Shown here piece by piece: positions 44,011-52,437 of a stretch of DNA of 64,000 nucleotides. Source of the stretch: JAFIFT01 sp020051095. Its GTDB lineage: Bacteria > Pseudomonadota > Gammaproteobacteria > Legionellales > Legionellaceae. The notes under the pieces are model-generated. The model saw only the letters and a list, made by a program, of their open reading frames with translations, had not been told where the DNA came from and did no database searches. The number at the start of each line of letters is the position of its first letter. Position 1 is the first letter of the stretch. Location: positions 1 through 64,000 of the forward strand of contig NZ_CAXMZT010000008.1 in the NCBI RefSeq assembly GCF_964199965.1. Direction: 5' to 3'. Made by a program: the position numbers and the translations under genes.

Positions 44011-45842
44011 GTCCCAAATTGGCGCTGTTCGAGCGATTGGATGAATTTGGTGGATGACATGGGTTTATTGTATAAGTAGCCTTGAACTTGGTCACACCCC
44101 ATCTCGATTAAGCATTCTTTTTCTGCTTCACTCTCAACCCCTTCGGCTACAACCTCGATGCCAAATTGATGCGCGAGTGTGATGATGGCTCTGACTAACA
44201 TTTGATTATGTTGATCTTTATCGAGTCCTGAAATAAAACGCCTATCGATTTTTAGTAATTGAATGGGTAACCGTTGCAAATAGCCTAGCGATGAAAACCC
44301 TGTGCCAAAATCATCGAGGGCGATAATAATGCCCATTGTATTTAAGATATTTAATTGCTTGATGGCGGTGTCAAAATTTTTAAGTGCTGAGGTTTCCGTG
44401 ATTTCAATGCATAAGGCTTTTCCTGGCAGTTTGTATTGTTGTAAATAATGTTGAAAGGTATCCACTAAATTGTATGATAAAAATTGTTGTGTTGACAGAT
44501 TAATTGCCACGGAAATATATTCACCAAATTTTTGAAACAACGATTGGGCATGCAAACAGGCTTGTTCAATCAGCCAAGGGGTTAATTGGATAATTAAGCC
44601 GCTATGCTCAGCGATGTCAATGAATGAATCAGGCATCATTAAATTATCACCATCTTCCCAGCGCAAAAGCGCTTCGCAACCAACCAAGCAATTATTTTTT
44701 AGATGATATTTTCCTTGATAATGTAAAATGAAGTCATGATTAATAATTGCTTGGCGAAGCTCATGTTCGATAATAATACGCCGATGCTGCTCTTTTTCAA
44801 TTTTCGGTTCAAACATGAACATCGAATTATCCCCTCTACTTTTTGCTTCCATCAGGGCAAGGTCGGCAAATCGGATCAAATTGTGCTGTGTTTTTTCATG
44901 CAACTCGTCTGTAAACACTATACCGATGCAACAAGTCAGATAAAATATATGGTTGGCAATTTCAATTGGTTTGTTCAATATTTTCTGAATATCATGGAGC
45001 CATTTATGCACCTGGTTAAAGCTATGCTCGGTATTCCCATTAAATAACACCGCAAAATAGCCGCCCCCCAACCGGTAAATTGTCGGCGCTTGTTCGTCGA
45101 ACGTCGCTTGCAACTGTTCATCCCAACGGTGGCATATATGCTTAATTCCTTCGTCAGCCGCTTTATGTCCCGTGATTGAGATGATACGCTGGAGATGATC
45201 AATATCGACTAAAGCTAAAGCGGAAGGGTTGGATTTTGTATTGATAAATAGCTCATCTAGTTTCTTTTCAAACATGGCGCGATTTGGCAATTGGGTAATG
45301 GGATCAAAATAAGCCAAATTAAACAATTGCTTTTCATATCCCATGCGGTGTGAAATTTCCTGCAAATAGCCATGGTAGCGATTAAATTGAGGTAACCAAC
45401 TCAAATTGTACTCAAATGCCACTTTGTTAAATTGATAACGCACTTGGATAATATTTTCTTTCATGGGTAAACGGTTTTTGACAACTTGGGGAATTAATAC
45501 TGAGATATCATCAGTTCCAAAAAACGTTTGGCAGGTACGATAAGCAGCAGAATTTGCATACAAAATATCGCCCTCGGTGGTGATCGCGATGACAGGGTCA
45601 GAATTTGTTTCTGGAAATGACGCGAGAATTTTTCTGTCAAGATTAACTTGTTTCACTTGATTGTAAAAATAGCCAATGACCAATATGACCATGCTAAAGA
45701 AAATCAAAAAATAGATTAATGCGAGTAAAACGCGTGCATTGGGGAATAGCAAATAAAGACTGACCGACATGGCTACAAAAAAAATGCTAATAACCACCAG
45801 CCAAACCGCCATTATGTTTTTGTCTTTGTTCTTTCCGAACAT
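44007..45842 (-). CDS. c-di-GMP phosphodiesterase with degenerate GGDEF
   Basis: The 611-residue product has two N-terminal membrane segments, a PAS-like region (about 75-170), a GGDEF domain and an EAL domain. The GGDEF motif has become GGGYF, so diguanylate cyclase activity should be lost. The EAL domain keeps every catalytic residue I can place: EALLRW, NLSTQQF, EITETS, DDFGTGFSSL, KIDRRF, AEGVE and the Gln of VQGYLY. It should hydrolyse c-di-GMP at the inner membrane. The ATG at 45842 has AGGA upstream; an ATG at 45869 has none. The 45968 gene is divergent across a Fur-like box. Confidence 0.9.
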   Translation of the reverse strand: MFGKNKDKNIMAVWLVVISIFFVAMSVSLYLLFPNARVLLALIYFLIFFSMVILVIGYFYNQVKQVNLDRKILASFPETNSDPVIAITTEGDILYANSAAYRTCQTFFGTDDISVLIPQVVKNRLPMKENIIQVRYQFNKVAFEYNLSWLPQFNRYHGYLQEISHRMGYEKQLFNLAYFDPITQLPNRAMFEKKLDELFINTKSNPSALALVDIDHLQRIISITGHKAADEGIKHICHRWDEQLQATFDEQAPTIYRLGGGYFAVLFNGNTEHSFNQVHKWLHDIQKILNKPIEIANHIFYLTCCIGIVFTDELHEKTQHNLIRFADLALMEAKSRGDNSMFMFEPKIEKEQHRRIIIEHELRQAIINHDFILHYQGKYHLKNNCLVGCEALLRWEDGDNLMMPDSFIDIAEHSGLIIQLTPWLIEQACLHAQSLFQKFGEYISVAINLSTQQFLSYNLVDTFQHYLQQYKLPGKALCIEITETSALKNFDTAIKQLNILNTMGIIIALDDFGTGFSSLGYLQRLPIQLLKIDRRFISGLDKDQHNQMLVRAIITLAHQFGIEVVAEGVESEAEKECLIEMGCDQVQGYLYNKPMSSTKFIQSLEQRQFGT

Positions 45843-45907
45843 AATTGAAACGTCCTGTGTTTTATACATTAATTATAAATCATATTTTATTTTTCGCCGG
45901 CAGTATT

Positions 45908-45926
45908 GATAATGATTCTCATTTAT
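45908..45926. promoter_or_regulatory. Fur-box-like operator between the EAL gene and the 45968 gene
   Basis: GATAATGATTCTCATTTAT at 45908-45926 matches 14 of 19 positions of the Fur consensus (GATAATGATAATCATTATC). It lies 42 bases before the 45968 start codon and about 65 bases before the EAL start, and could control either direction. Confidence 0.65.
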
Positions 45927-45967
45927 TGTAAATTTCATCTTCTGTCAATTTGATATTAACTAAAACA

Positions 45968-47725
45968 ATGAAGACAAAAAAAATACCTTATTACCTCCTT
46001 GTTGGGTCATTAACCATCGGTGCTAGTTTGATTCTTGGCTTTCTTAGCTTTACGGGTGCCATGGCATTATGGCCGATTGTCCCTGTAGCCAGTGTATTTT
46101 TTTGTTTTTCCGTTGCCTATGAAGGGGAGATTTACCAACGAAATATCAAAGGAGCCCTAGATAAGCTCGGTTTCAAAGGGAATTTCATGCATCGTAAGTT
46201 AGCAAGGCAATACTTGTCGGAGTATGCGCCGAGTGAACCCGGAAAGACGGCTCCTTTGTTTTTTCAAGATTATATGAAGATGCTTATATTAATGGATAAG
46301 TACAAGCATAAAGGCCTTCTAAACTTTGAAGACAGTCAACGCAAAAAAGCGTTGAATAAATCACTTCGTAAAATGGAAAAGTGGTTTGCGTTGTTGCTTT
46401 TTGAAAAAAAGACACCTGCCAATACTTATGAAAAAGAACTGGTTTCCTGGTTAAAAAACCATCACCAATCGGAATGGTTAGAAAAAGCAAAGAAACGCCA
46501 ATTTTATTATTATTTAACTGCGATATTTGCTGGCGTGGCAGGCGTTAGTATGTCGTTTGGCACCACGTATCTCTTGCTGGGAGCATTGTCTTCCATGCCA
46601 TTGTTCATGGTTGCGTCCCCTTTAATACTAACCCTTAGCATTACTGCAGCATCTTTAGTTGCTGGCGTCGCTTATTCGTTACTTACTTTTAACGCTATCA
46701 CGGACATGATTGATAATGAGACGTTTCAACAATGGCTTAACAAATTTAAACGTAATTTAATCGATAAACCGTCTATTCGCTCCGTGTTAGTTAGCGTGGT
46801 AGCCATGCTGCTTTTCGCCCTGGCACTGGCGCTCACGATATGCACAGCAGGGACTTGGTGGACTGTGATTAAAAACACGCCACCATTATTTCGGTGGATG
46901 GCCAAAATTCCTTCGTCGTTATTGATGGTATTTCCAGTGACCAATGGCCTCGCCGCATTATTCTTTAATTTTCAAAATACGGCAGAATCATTTGAGATGG
47001 TCGATGATATGCTTGATTATCCGCCGACAACGCCATTCACCCAAAGATTTGCTGATGCGTTTAATCAGCTCATTACCAATGAAACACTGTGGCAAAGATT
47101 CAACCCTGCCCGCTTGATTCTTAAACTGATATTCACCCCCTTAAGAATTCTCCTATTTTTTGGTCACTTAATTAGCATTGCACTGACATCCGATAGACTG
47201 CCCGGCGTCCCCCAAATTTTATCATTCCTCGTTGGCTTAATATGCGAAGGATTTGAGGATGCTCACTATTTTCTTGGTTTTGGTAAAGATAAACACCATA
47301 CCCAATCCAATGCAGGGTTACTCAAAACACATCTGAAAGAAGCGGAAGGACACAGTCATGATAATGACGTACCGACACGAATTTTATATTTGCTTTTTTC
47401 CCCGATGTTTTATTTAGCTGCGTTATGGGACTATCACTACAGTGCAACCCCAAGCTGGCAAGAATCTTGCCATAAATTTAACATCCCTGTTGCAAGCGAG
47501 GATGGCGCAAAAACTGAGGACCTCGTTGTCCAATCATCACAGCATTTATCGAAACTGGGCATGTCGGCGTTGGAAAGTCACCTTCAATCATCTTTATCGG
47601 TGACTAAGGACAAATCACATACCGACCCATCGCATTTCAACAGCCAAAAGCTTGGTTTTTTACGGGATCTTAGCTCTCTCATTTCTGAGGAAGAAGCGAT
47701 AACCAGCATGGAAAATGGTATGTAA
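45968..47725 (+). CDS. membrane protein of unknown function, candidate Fur target
   Basis: I cannot name this 585-residue protein. Two membrane segments open it (YYLLVGSLTIGASLILGFLS and ALWPIVPVASVFFCF), a charged helical domain follows, then a group of four to six hydrophobic segments (about 180-350) and a long soluble C-terminus with a His-rich patch (KDKHHTQSN, EAEGHSHDND). The ATG at 45968 lies shortly after a Fur-like box; a TTG at 45950 is possible, and neither has a good ribosome site. The feo genes, under a similar box, are next downstream. Iron-responsive expression is plausible; a transport role is not shown. Confidence 0.75.
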   Translation: MKTKKIPYYLLVGSLTIGASLILGFLSFTGAMALWPIVPVASVFFCFSVAYEGEIYQRNIKGALDKLGFKGNFMHRKLARQYLSEYAPSEPGKTAPLFFQDYMKMLILMDKYKHKGLLNFEDSQRKKALNKSLRKMEKWFALLLFEKKTPANTYEKELVSWLKNHHQSEWLEKAKKRQFYYYLTAIFAGVAGVSMSFGTTYLLLGALSSMPLFMVASPLILTLSITAASLVAGVAYSLLTFNAITDMIDNETFQQWLNKFKRNLIDKPSIRSVLVSVVAMLLFALALALTICTAGTWWTVIKNTPPLFRWMAKIPSSLLMVFPVTNGLAALFFNFQNTAESFEMVDDMLDYPPTTPFTQRFADAFNQLITNETLWQRFNPARLILKLIFTPLRILLFFGHLISIALTSDRLPGVPQILSFLVGLICEGFEDAHYFLGFGKDKHHTQSNAGLLKTHLKEAEGHSHDNDVPTRILYLLFSPMFYLAALWDYHYSATPSWQESCHKFNIPVASEDGAKTEDLVVQSSQHLSKLGMSALESHLQSSLSVTKDKSHTDPSHFNSQKLGFLRDLSSLISEEEAITSMENGM

Positions 47726-47763
47726 TGGATGGGGTTGCATTGTTCCGGCTATTTTATAAAATG

Positions 47764-47858
47764 GCCGTCTTTGCGAACGTAGTGAAGCAATCCAGAACAG
47801 ATTTTTGTTCAGAGATCGAACTAGATTGCTTCGCAAAACTCGCAATGGCGGGGCTTTT
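47764..47858. repeat. MITE-like palindromic element, copy B
   Basis: This 95-base core matches the core of copy A (38642-38735) with about ten differences: GCCGTCTTTGCGAACG..., the central AGAACAGATTT...TGTTC hairpin and the TTGCTTCGCAAA arm. The outer terminal repeats seen in copy A are eroded here. It ends about 45 bases before the feo Fur box. Confidence 0.75.
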
Positions 47859-47904
47859 AAAACAATGTCTGGTACAACGATGTGGTTGTTAAAAAAGATT
47901 AAAT

Positions 47905-47938
47905 GAGAATGATTATTAATATCGTTTCATGCTATAAT
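47905..47938 (+). promoter_or_regulatory. Fur box and -10 element of feoABC
   Basis: GAGAATGATTATTAATATC at 47905-47923 matches 15 of 19 positions of the Fur consensus. A TATAAT at 47933-47938 lies downstream of it, and the feoA ribosome site (GAGGAG) follows. Confidence 0.8.
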
Positions 47939-47964
47939 GGGTGTTGTATTAATGAGGAGAAAGA

Positions 47965-48198
47965 ATGCCGACGTTGCGTGAGTTCCACGATGGCGAGTGT
48001 GCTCGTTTAACTAGTTTTTCCAATATTTCTCCTGCGTATCGTCAACGATTGCTTTCGATGGGACTAACCCCTGGCGCTGTCATAACTGTCGTACGCAAGG
48101 CACCGCTTGGCTGTCCTATTCAGGTCAATATACGTCACACAACCATCAGCTTACGCTTAGATGAAGTCAATGAATTACAGTGGGAGCGAATTGAATGA
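47965..48198 (+). CDS. feoA: ferrous iron transport accessory protein A
   Basis: The 77-residue product is FeoA, an SH3-like cytoplasmic protein that supports FeoB. It has the typical PAYRQRLLSMGLTPGAVITVVRKAPLGCPIQVNIRHTTISLR course. The ATG has a GAGGAGAAAG site and lies behind a Fur-like box and -10 element. It overlaps feoB by four bases. Confidence 0.95.
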   Translation: MPTLREFHDGECARLTSFSNISPAYRQRLLSMGLTPGAVITVVRKAPLGCPIQVNIRHTTISLRLDEVNELQWERIE

Positions 48199-50441
48199 AA
48201 GGGCTTTTAGTTGGCAATCCCAATTGCGGAAAAACAACGTTGTTCAATACCCTGACGGGGCAAAATCAACGCATTGGAAATTGGCCAGGGGTAACCGTTG
48301 ATAAAAAAGAAGGCACCTTTGTCGTTGCCAATCAATCAATCACAATCACCGACCTACCCGGTATCTATTCTTTGTCTGCCCCTAATGATGGAAGCAGTCA
48401 AGACGCACAGATTGCTGCCAAAGCCATCATCGAACTGCAAGCCGATTTCATTATTAACGTGGTTGATGCTTGCCATCTTGAGCGACATTTATATTTAACC
48501 AGTCAACTATTAGAGTTGGAGAAGCCCATCATCGTTGCCCTGAACATGACCGATTTAGCCAAGCAACAACGAATCAACATTGATGAAAAAGCACTTGCAA
48601 CACAATTAGGTTGTCCCGTCGTACCTATTCAAGCGCACAAACATGTCGGGATTGATGCCTTAAAACAACAATTAATCAACCCTGGCAATGAGAAGTCCTA
48701 TCTAACCATTCATTGGCCTGACACCATCCAACAGGCTTTAATTCAATTAAAGCACTATTTCGCGGGGAATGGGTATTCAACAGCTCAAAGTAACTTTATG
48801 GCTTGTCGGGCAGTGGAAGGCGATCATCAATGGCTAAGCCAATTTGACCAAGTGGATGTTCTCAAAAAGCAAGACCTTGACTTAATAGCTGCCGACCAAC
48901 GCTACACAATTGTTCACAAAATCACGCAGTCTGTCCAATCAAGACCGGCAGATGCTAGTAACCAATTAACTGCACGCCTCGACAAATTTGTCCTCAATAA
49001 ATGGTTAGCTTTCCCAATCTTTTTGGCCGTCATGTATGTCATGTTTTTATTTGCTATCAATATCGGCGGCGCTTTTCAATCTTTTTTTGATATCGCCAGT
49101 GAGGCAATTTTTGTCGACGGTACCGCTTGGGTGTTACAGCAGCTTCACTCACCGCTATGGTTAATTGCTTTATTGGCCAATGGTGCTGGCAAAGGCATCA
49201 ATACGACCGTTACCTTTATACCCGTTATTGCTGCCATGTTTTTCTTTCTTGCCGCCCTTGAAAGCTCTGGCTATATGGCAAGAGCCGCATTTGTCGTCGA
49301 TAGACTTATGCGCTTTCTTGGCCTGCCAGGAAAATCGTTTGTGCCAATGATTGTTGGGTTTGGATGCAATGTTCCTGCGATTATGGCCGCCAGAACATTG
49401 GATAATGAACGAGATCGCTTATTAACCATCCTCATGAGCCCATTTATGTCCTGTAGCGCACGGCTTGCAATATATGCCGTCTTTGTCGCGGCTTTCTTTC
49501 CGACGGGTGGTCAAAATGTTGTTTTTTCATTATACCTTTTAGGCATTATTATGGCGGTTCTGACGGGATTATTGTTACGGAAAACCCATTTGAAAGGCAC
49601 TGCTTCTCCCTTAATTTTGGAACTCCCTACCTACCATCGACCCACCTTAATTAGCTTACTCAAACAAATGAAAATTCGATTAATGTTCTTTATCAAAAGG
49701 GCTGGGCGATTAATTATTCCTATCTGTGTCATCCTCGGCGGATTAAATGCGCTGTCCATTGATGGGCAGATTATTGTTGGTGATGCGAGTCGTCAATCGA
49801 TTTTGTCCTGGTTTGCCCAATGGCTGACACCCCTTTTTTCACCCATGGGCATTCAACCTGAGAACTGGCCAGCAACGGTGGGACTTATCAGTGGAACATT
49901 GGCAAAAGAAGTCGTTGTCGGTACATTAAACGCCTTGTATGCCCAGATGGGAAATGTTGCCCATCTGGGTGGTCCTGACTTTAATTTATGGGCGTCATTA
50001 AAAGAGGCAGTTTATTCTGTGATTGATAATTTATCTTCCTTAGCCCAGGCTATCGCCAACCCAATCCTTGCCAGCGCACCGGATAATGAGGTTTCCCAGG
50101 TTGCTTATGGCGAAATGGCGAAACGGTTTGATGGTGCTGTGGGTGCCTATGCCTATCTGCTATTTGTATTACTTTATGTTCCATGCGTATCAACCATGGC
50201 AGCCGTTCGTCAAGAAGCTAGCCGTGCCTGGATGTGGTTTTCCATTACCTGGTCATTTGTCCTGGCTTATGCTGTTGCCGTTGTCTTTTATCAACTCGCA
50301 ACCATCGCGAAACATCCTGAGTCATCAATAGCTTGGGTTTGCGCGATGTTTGCTATGATTGCTCTATATATCAACTGGATGCGAATAAAATCAAGGAAAA
50401 ATCAGGCAAAAGGAGAGCATTATGTTGTTACAAGTTCGTGA
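48195..50441 (+). CDS. feoB: ferrous iron transporter B
   Basis: FeoB is the inner-membrane Fe2+ permease with a G-protein domain. The 748-residue product has G1 in VGNPNCGKTTLFN, the G3 DLPGIYSL, G4 in LNMTD, then a membrane domain with the GFGCNVPAIMAARTL gate motif and the paired RAGRLIIPICVILGG segment. Length is normal. It is coupled to feoA and overlaps feoC by 20 bases, so the three are one operon under the Fur-like box. Confidence 0.97.
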   Translation: MKGLLVGNPNCGKTTLFNTLTGQNQRIGNWPGVTVDKKEGTFVVANQSITITDLPGIYSLSAPNDGSSQDAQIAAKAIIELQADFIINVVDACHLERHLYLTSQLLELEKPIIVALNMTDLAKQQRINIDEKALATQLGCPVVPIQAHKHVGIDALKQQLINPGNEKSYLTIHWPDTIQQALIQLKHYFAGNGYSTAQSNFMACRAVEGDHQWLSQFDQVDVLKKQDLDLIAADQRYTIVHKITQSVQSRPADASNQLTARLDKFVLNKWLAFPIFLAVMYVMFLFAINIGGAFQSFFDIASEAIFVDGTAWVLQQLHSPLWLIALLANGAGKGINTTVTFIPVIAAMFFFLAALESSGYMARAAFVVDRLMRFLGLPGKSFVPMIVGFGCNVPAIMAARTLDNERDRLLTILMSPFMSCSARLAIYAVFVAAFFPTGGQNVVFSLYLLGIIMAVLTGLLLRKTHLKGTASPLILELPTYHRPTLISLLKQMKIRLMFFIKRAGRLIIPICVILGGLNALSIDGQIIVGDASRQSILSWFAQWLTPLFSPMGIQPENWPATVGLISGTLAKEVVVGTLNALYAQMGNVAHLGGPDFNLWASLKEAVYSVIDNLSSLAQAIANPILASAPDNEVSQVAYGEMAKRFDGAVGAYAYLLFVLLYVPCVSTMAAVRQEASRAWMWFSITWSFVLAYAVAVVFYQLATIAKHPESSIAWVCAMFAMIALYINWMRIKSRKNQAKGEHYVVTSS

Positions 50442-50640
50442 TTATATTCAAAAGCACGGTCAAGTCAGTAGCCAACAAATATGCCGGCACTTTATCATCG
50501 ACTACTCAGCGCTTGAACCAATTTTGCATCGCTGGCAATCACTCGGCGTGATAAAAGCACATCAATCGCAAAGCGCTTGCAGCAAAAAATGCTCACAAAG
50601 TTGTTCAGAGCCTTTAGTTTATTATCAATTTTGTCGCTGA
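50422..50640 (+). CDS. feoC: FeoC-like iron-sulfur winged-helix protein
   Basis: The 72-residue product has a winged-helix N-part (LLQVRDYIQKHGQVSSQQICRHF) and a C-terminal cysteine cluster, CSKKCSQSC then C near the end of the protein, as in FeoC proteins that bind an iron-sulfur cluster. FeoC is thought to regulate or stabilise FeoB. The start lies inside the feoB end and has an AAAGGAGAGC site. This short gene is easy to miss in automatic calls. Confidence 0.9.
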   Translation: MLLQVRDYIQKHGQVSSQQICRHFIIDYSALEPILHRWQSLGVIKAHQSQSACSKKCSQSCSEPLVYYQFCR

Positions 50641-50696
50641 ATTGACATTCCGAGTCATTTCTACAGGGCTTCGATAAACACGCTTCATGCCTGATT

Positions 50697-50732
50697 TATA
50701 CCCAATCAACGTCAAACTGCTAATTGGGTATA
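50697..50732. terminator. TATACCCAAT palindrome between feoC and the J-domain gene
   Basis: TATACCCAAT at 50697-50706 pairs perfectly with ATTGGGTATA at 50723-50732 with a 16-base loop. It lies between convergent genes, so it could act as a terminator for both, although no long T tract is present. Confidence 0.55.
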
Positions 50733-50736
50733 CAAC

Positions 50737-52293
50737 CTAAGCCAGAAGCAATTGGTCACCAGAATAATCATTGCCTTGCTGATGTTGACCCGAAAAACCC
50801 TTGTCATTTCCTGATGGCAACGGTTTCTGACCATTTTGGACTTCAGCATTTTCACAGGTATTAAACAATGAGTGAGACCATAATGCTTGTTTTGCGGCAT
50901 CGTTCACAACTTGTTTAACACAATCGGGAGCCTTCTGCTGAGGATAAGGTAACGTTGAAAACAATTCACTTTGTATTTCCTTTAAATTGATTAAGGAAAT
51001 ACAAGCTAATGTATCCACACCCAAATTGCTCAGGCTTGAAAGGAATACCAATAAAGCGTCAGGGAGTGTTTCAACTGCAGGTGGAAGTATGTTAGCGCCT
51101 CTCAATAAATCGATTACCATGGATAAGCCCACAATACCGCCGAACAGACATCCTAAACTAGGTGATATGTCGTATAGATTTTTTGCGAGCACCAATGTTG
51201 CAATTTGGTCAAGAATAGTCAATACAACTGACAACGTCACTAAGATTGTTATTACTGAGGTAAATGTTGCAAGCATTGTCATAGCCAAACAGCTGAATAT
51301 TCCTAATATTGCCGCAGCAATGCCAACATAGAGAGATGAGATATTGAAATAATCAGAAACCGGTCTGATAATTTGGTTGATTGGATTGGCTAGAAAAAAA
51401 AGCACCCTGGTCAATAAGGGCAGAGAAAGCAATATCATTGCATAGGACCATGGCATGAACAGCATTGGAACAGTTATCAAGGCGATAAACCCAGCAATTT
51501 TTAGCAATAATGGAAACACCCGATGCCAAGAAGAGGATATTGCAAGCACATCTTGATGCATGCTGCGAAATAATTTATTGACATTATGTAGCATGGCCGT
51601 TGTCACAGCATTGTATAAGCCGCAAACCAATAAGCTCAGCCACTTTATTGGCGATAGGAGTTTCCTAGTTGCCAGAATATGACTGTAATGCCCAAATACA
51701 ATGGCTTCTCGGTAGGTAATATCATCTAAATTTTCTTCGGCAAATAGCTTGATGATCAACTCATTCCACTTAAGATAGATTGAACTATATAGCGATGGAG
51801 ATTCGATTACTTGGCGAAATGCTTCAACACGATTATGATCAATTATAGAACGATTCTTATTTAGCCAATTAACAAACTGTAAAAACGACTGATGTTGTCT
51901 AACGAAACGCTGCTTATCTTCTTCATCCGGAAGGGATAGAAATTCTGCTAATATTTTTTCAAAATGCGCATCAATTTGCTCTTCCATGCGAAAATCGATG
52001 CAATCCAATGGTATTTCAAAATCAATTGGCGCAAGCGTGTCAAAAATACTAGGCTGAATCCCCTCCATATTGATCAATTGCATATAAGCTTCAATTGCCT
52101 CTAAATATTTTGTTGTGGATGTCTTATCACCCTTGTTCTTATCCGGATGATATTTCAGAGAAATTTGTCTTTTTTTCGTGTTTAACGCTTTACAAAGCCC
52201 TTCTTTATCTAATTCCGACAACTCACCATTAATTTGCTCTGGTGTAAACTCTAATTTAGAAAGGAGGATTTTCTGTTCAGATGAAAATAGCAT
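50737..52293 (-). CDS. J-domain protein with membrane segments
   Basis: The 518-residue product starts with a J domain carrying the HPD motif (SLKYHPDKNKGDKTST, about residues 45-70) that stimulates Hsp70 ATPase. A helical region follows, then four to seven hydrophobic segments (about residues 225-430), and a Gln/Gly-rich C-terminus. There is no zinc-finger or substrate domain of classical DnaJ. The ATG at 52293 is preferred; a TTG at 52326 is possible. A J domain tied to membrane hairpins fits either a membrane co-chaperone or an effector that recruits Hsp70; I cannot decide. Confidence 0.8.
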   Translation of the reverse strand: MLFSSEQKILLSKLEFTPEQINGELSELDKEGLCKALNTKKRQISLKYHPDKNKGDKTSTTKYLEAIEAYMQLINMEGIQPSIFDTLAPIDFEIPLDCIDFRMEEQIDAHFEKILAEFLSLPDEEDKQRFVRQHQSFLQFVNWLNKNRSIIDHNRVEAFRQVIESPSLYSSIYLKWNELIIKLFAEENLDDITYREAIVFGHYSHILATRKLLSPIKWLSLLVCGLYNAVTTAMLHNVNKLFRSMHQDVLAISSSWHRVFPLLLKIAGFIALITVPMLFMPWSYAMILLSLPLLTRVLFFLANPINQIIRPVSDYFNISSLYVGIAAAILGIFSCLAMTMLATFTSVITILVTLSVVLTILDQIATLVLAKNLYDISPSLGCLFGGIVGLSMVIDLLRGANILPPAVETLPDALLVFLSSLSNLGVDTLACISLINLKEIQSELFSTLPYPQQKAPDCVKQVVNDAAKQALWSHSLFNTCENAEVQNGQKPLPSGNDKGFSGQHQQGNDYSGDQLLLA

Positions 52294-52437
52294 AATAATA
52301 CAAACAACCAATAAATACGTGGGCAATAATTATATATATTTTATTATTTTTATCAACTATAGATATAATATAACCACCTTTATAGTCTATAATTACAAAG
52401 TGAACGAAATGGATTAAGTGTCAAGCAAGAATCTCGC

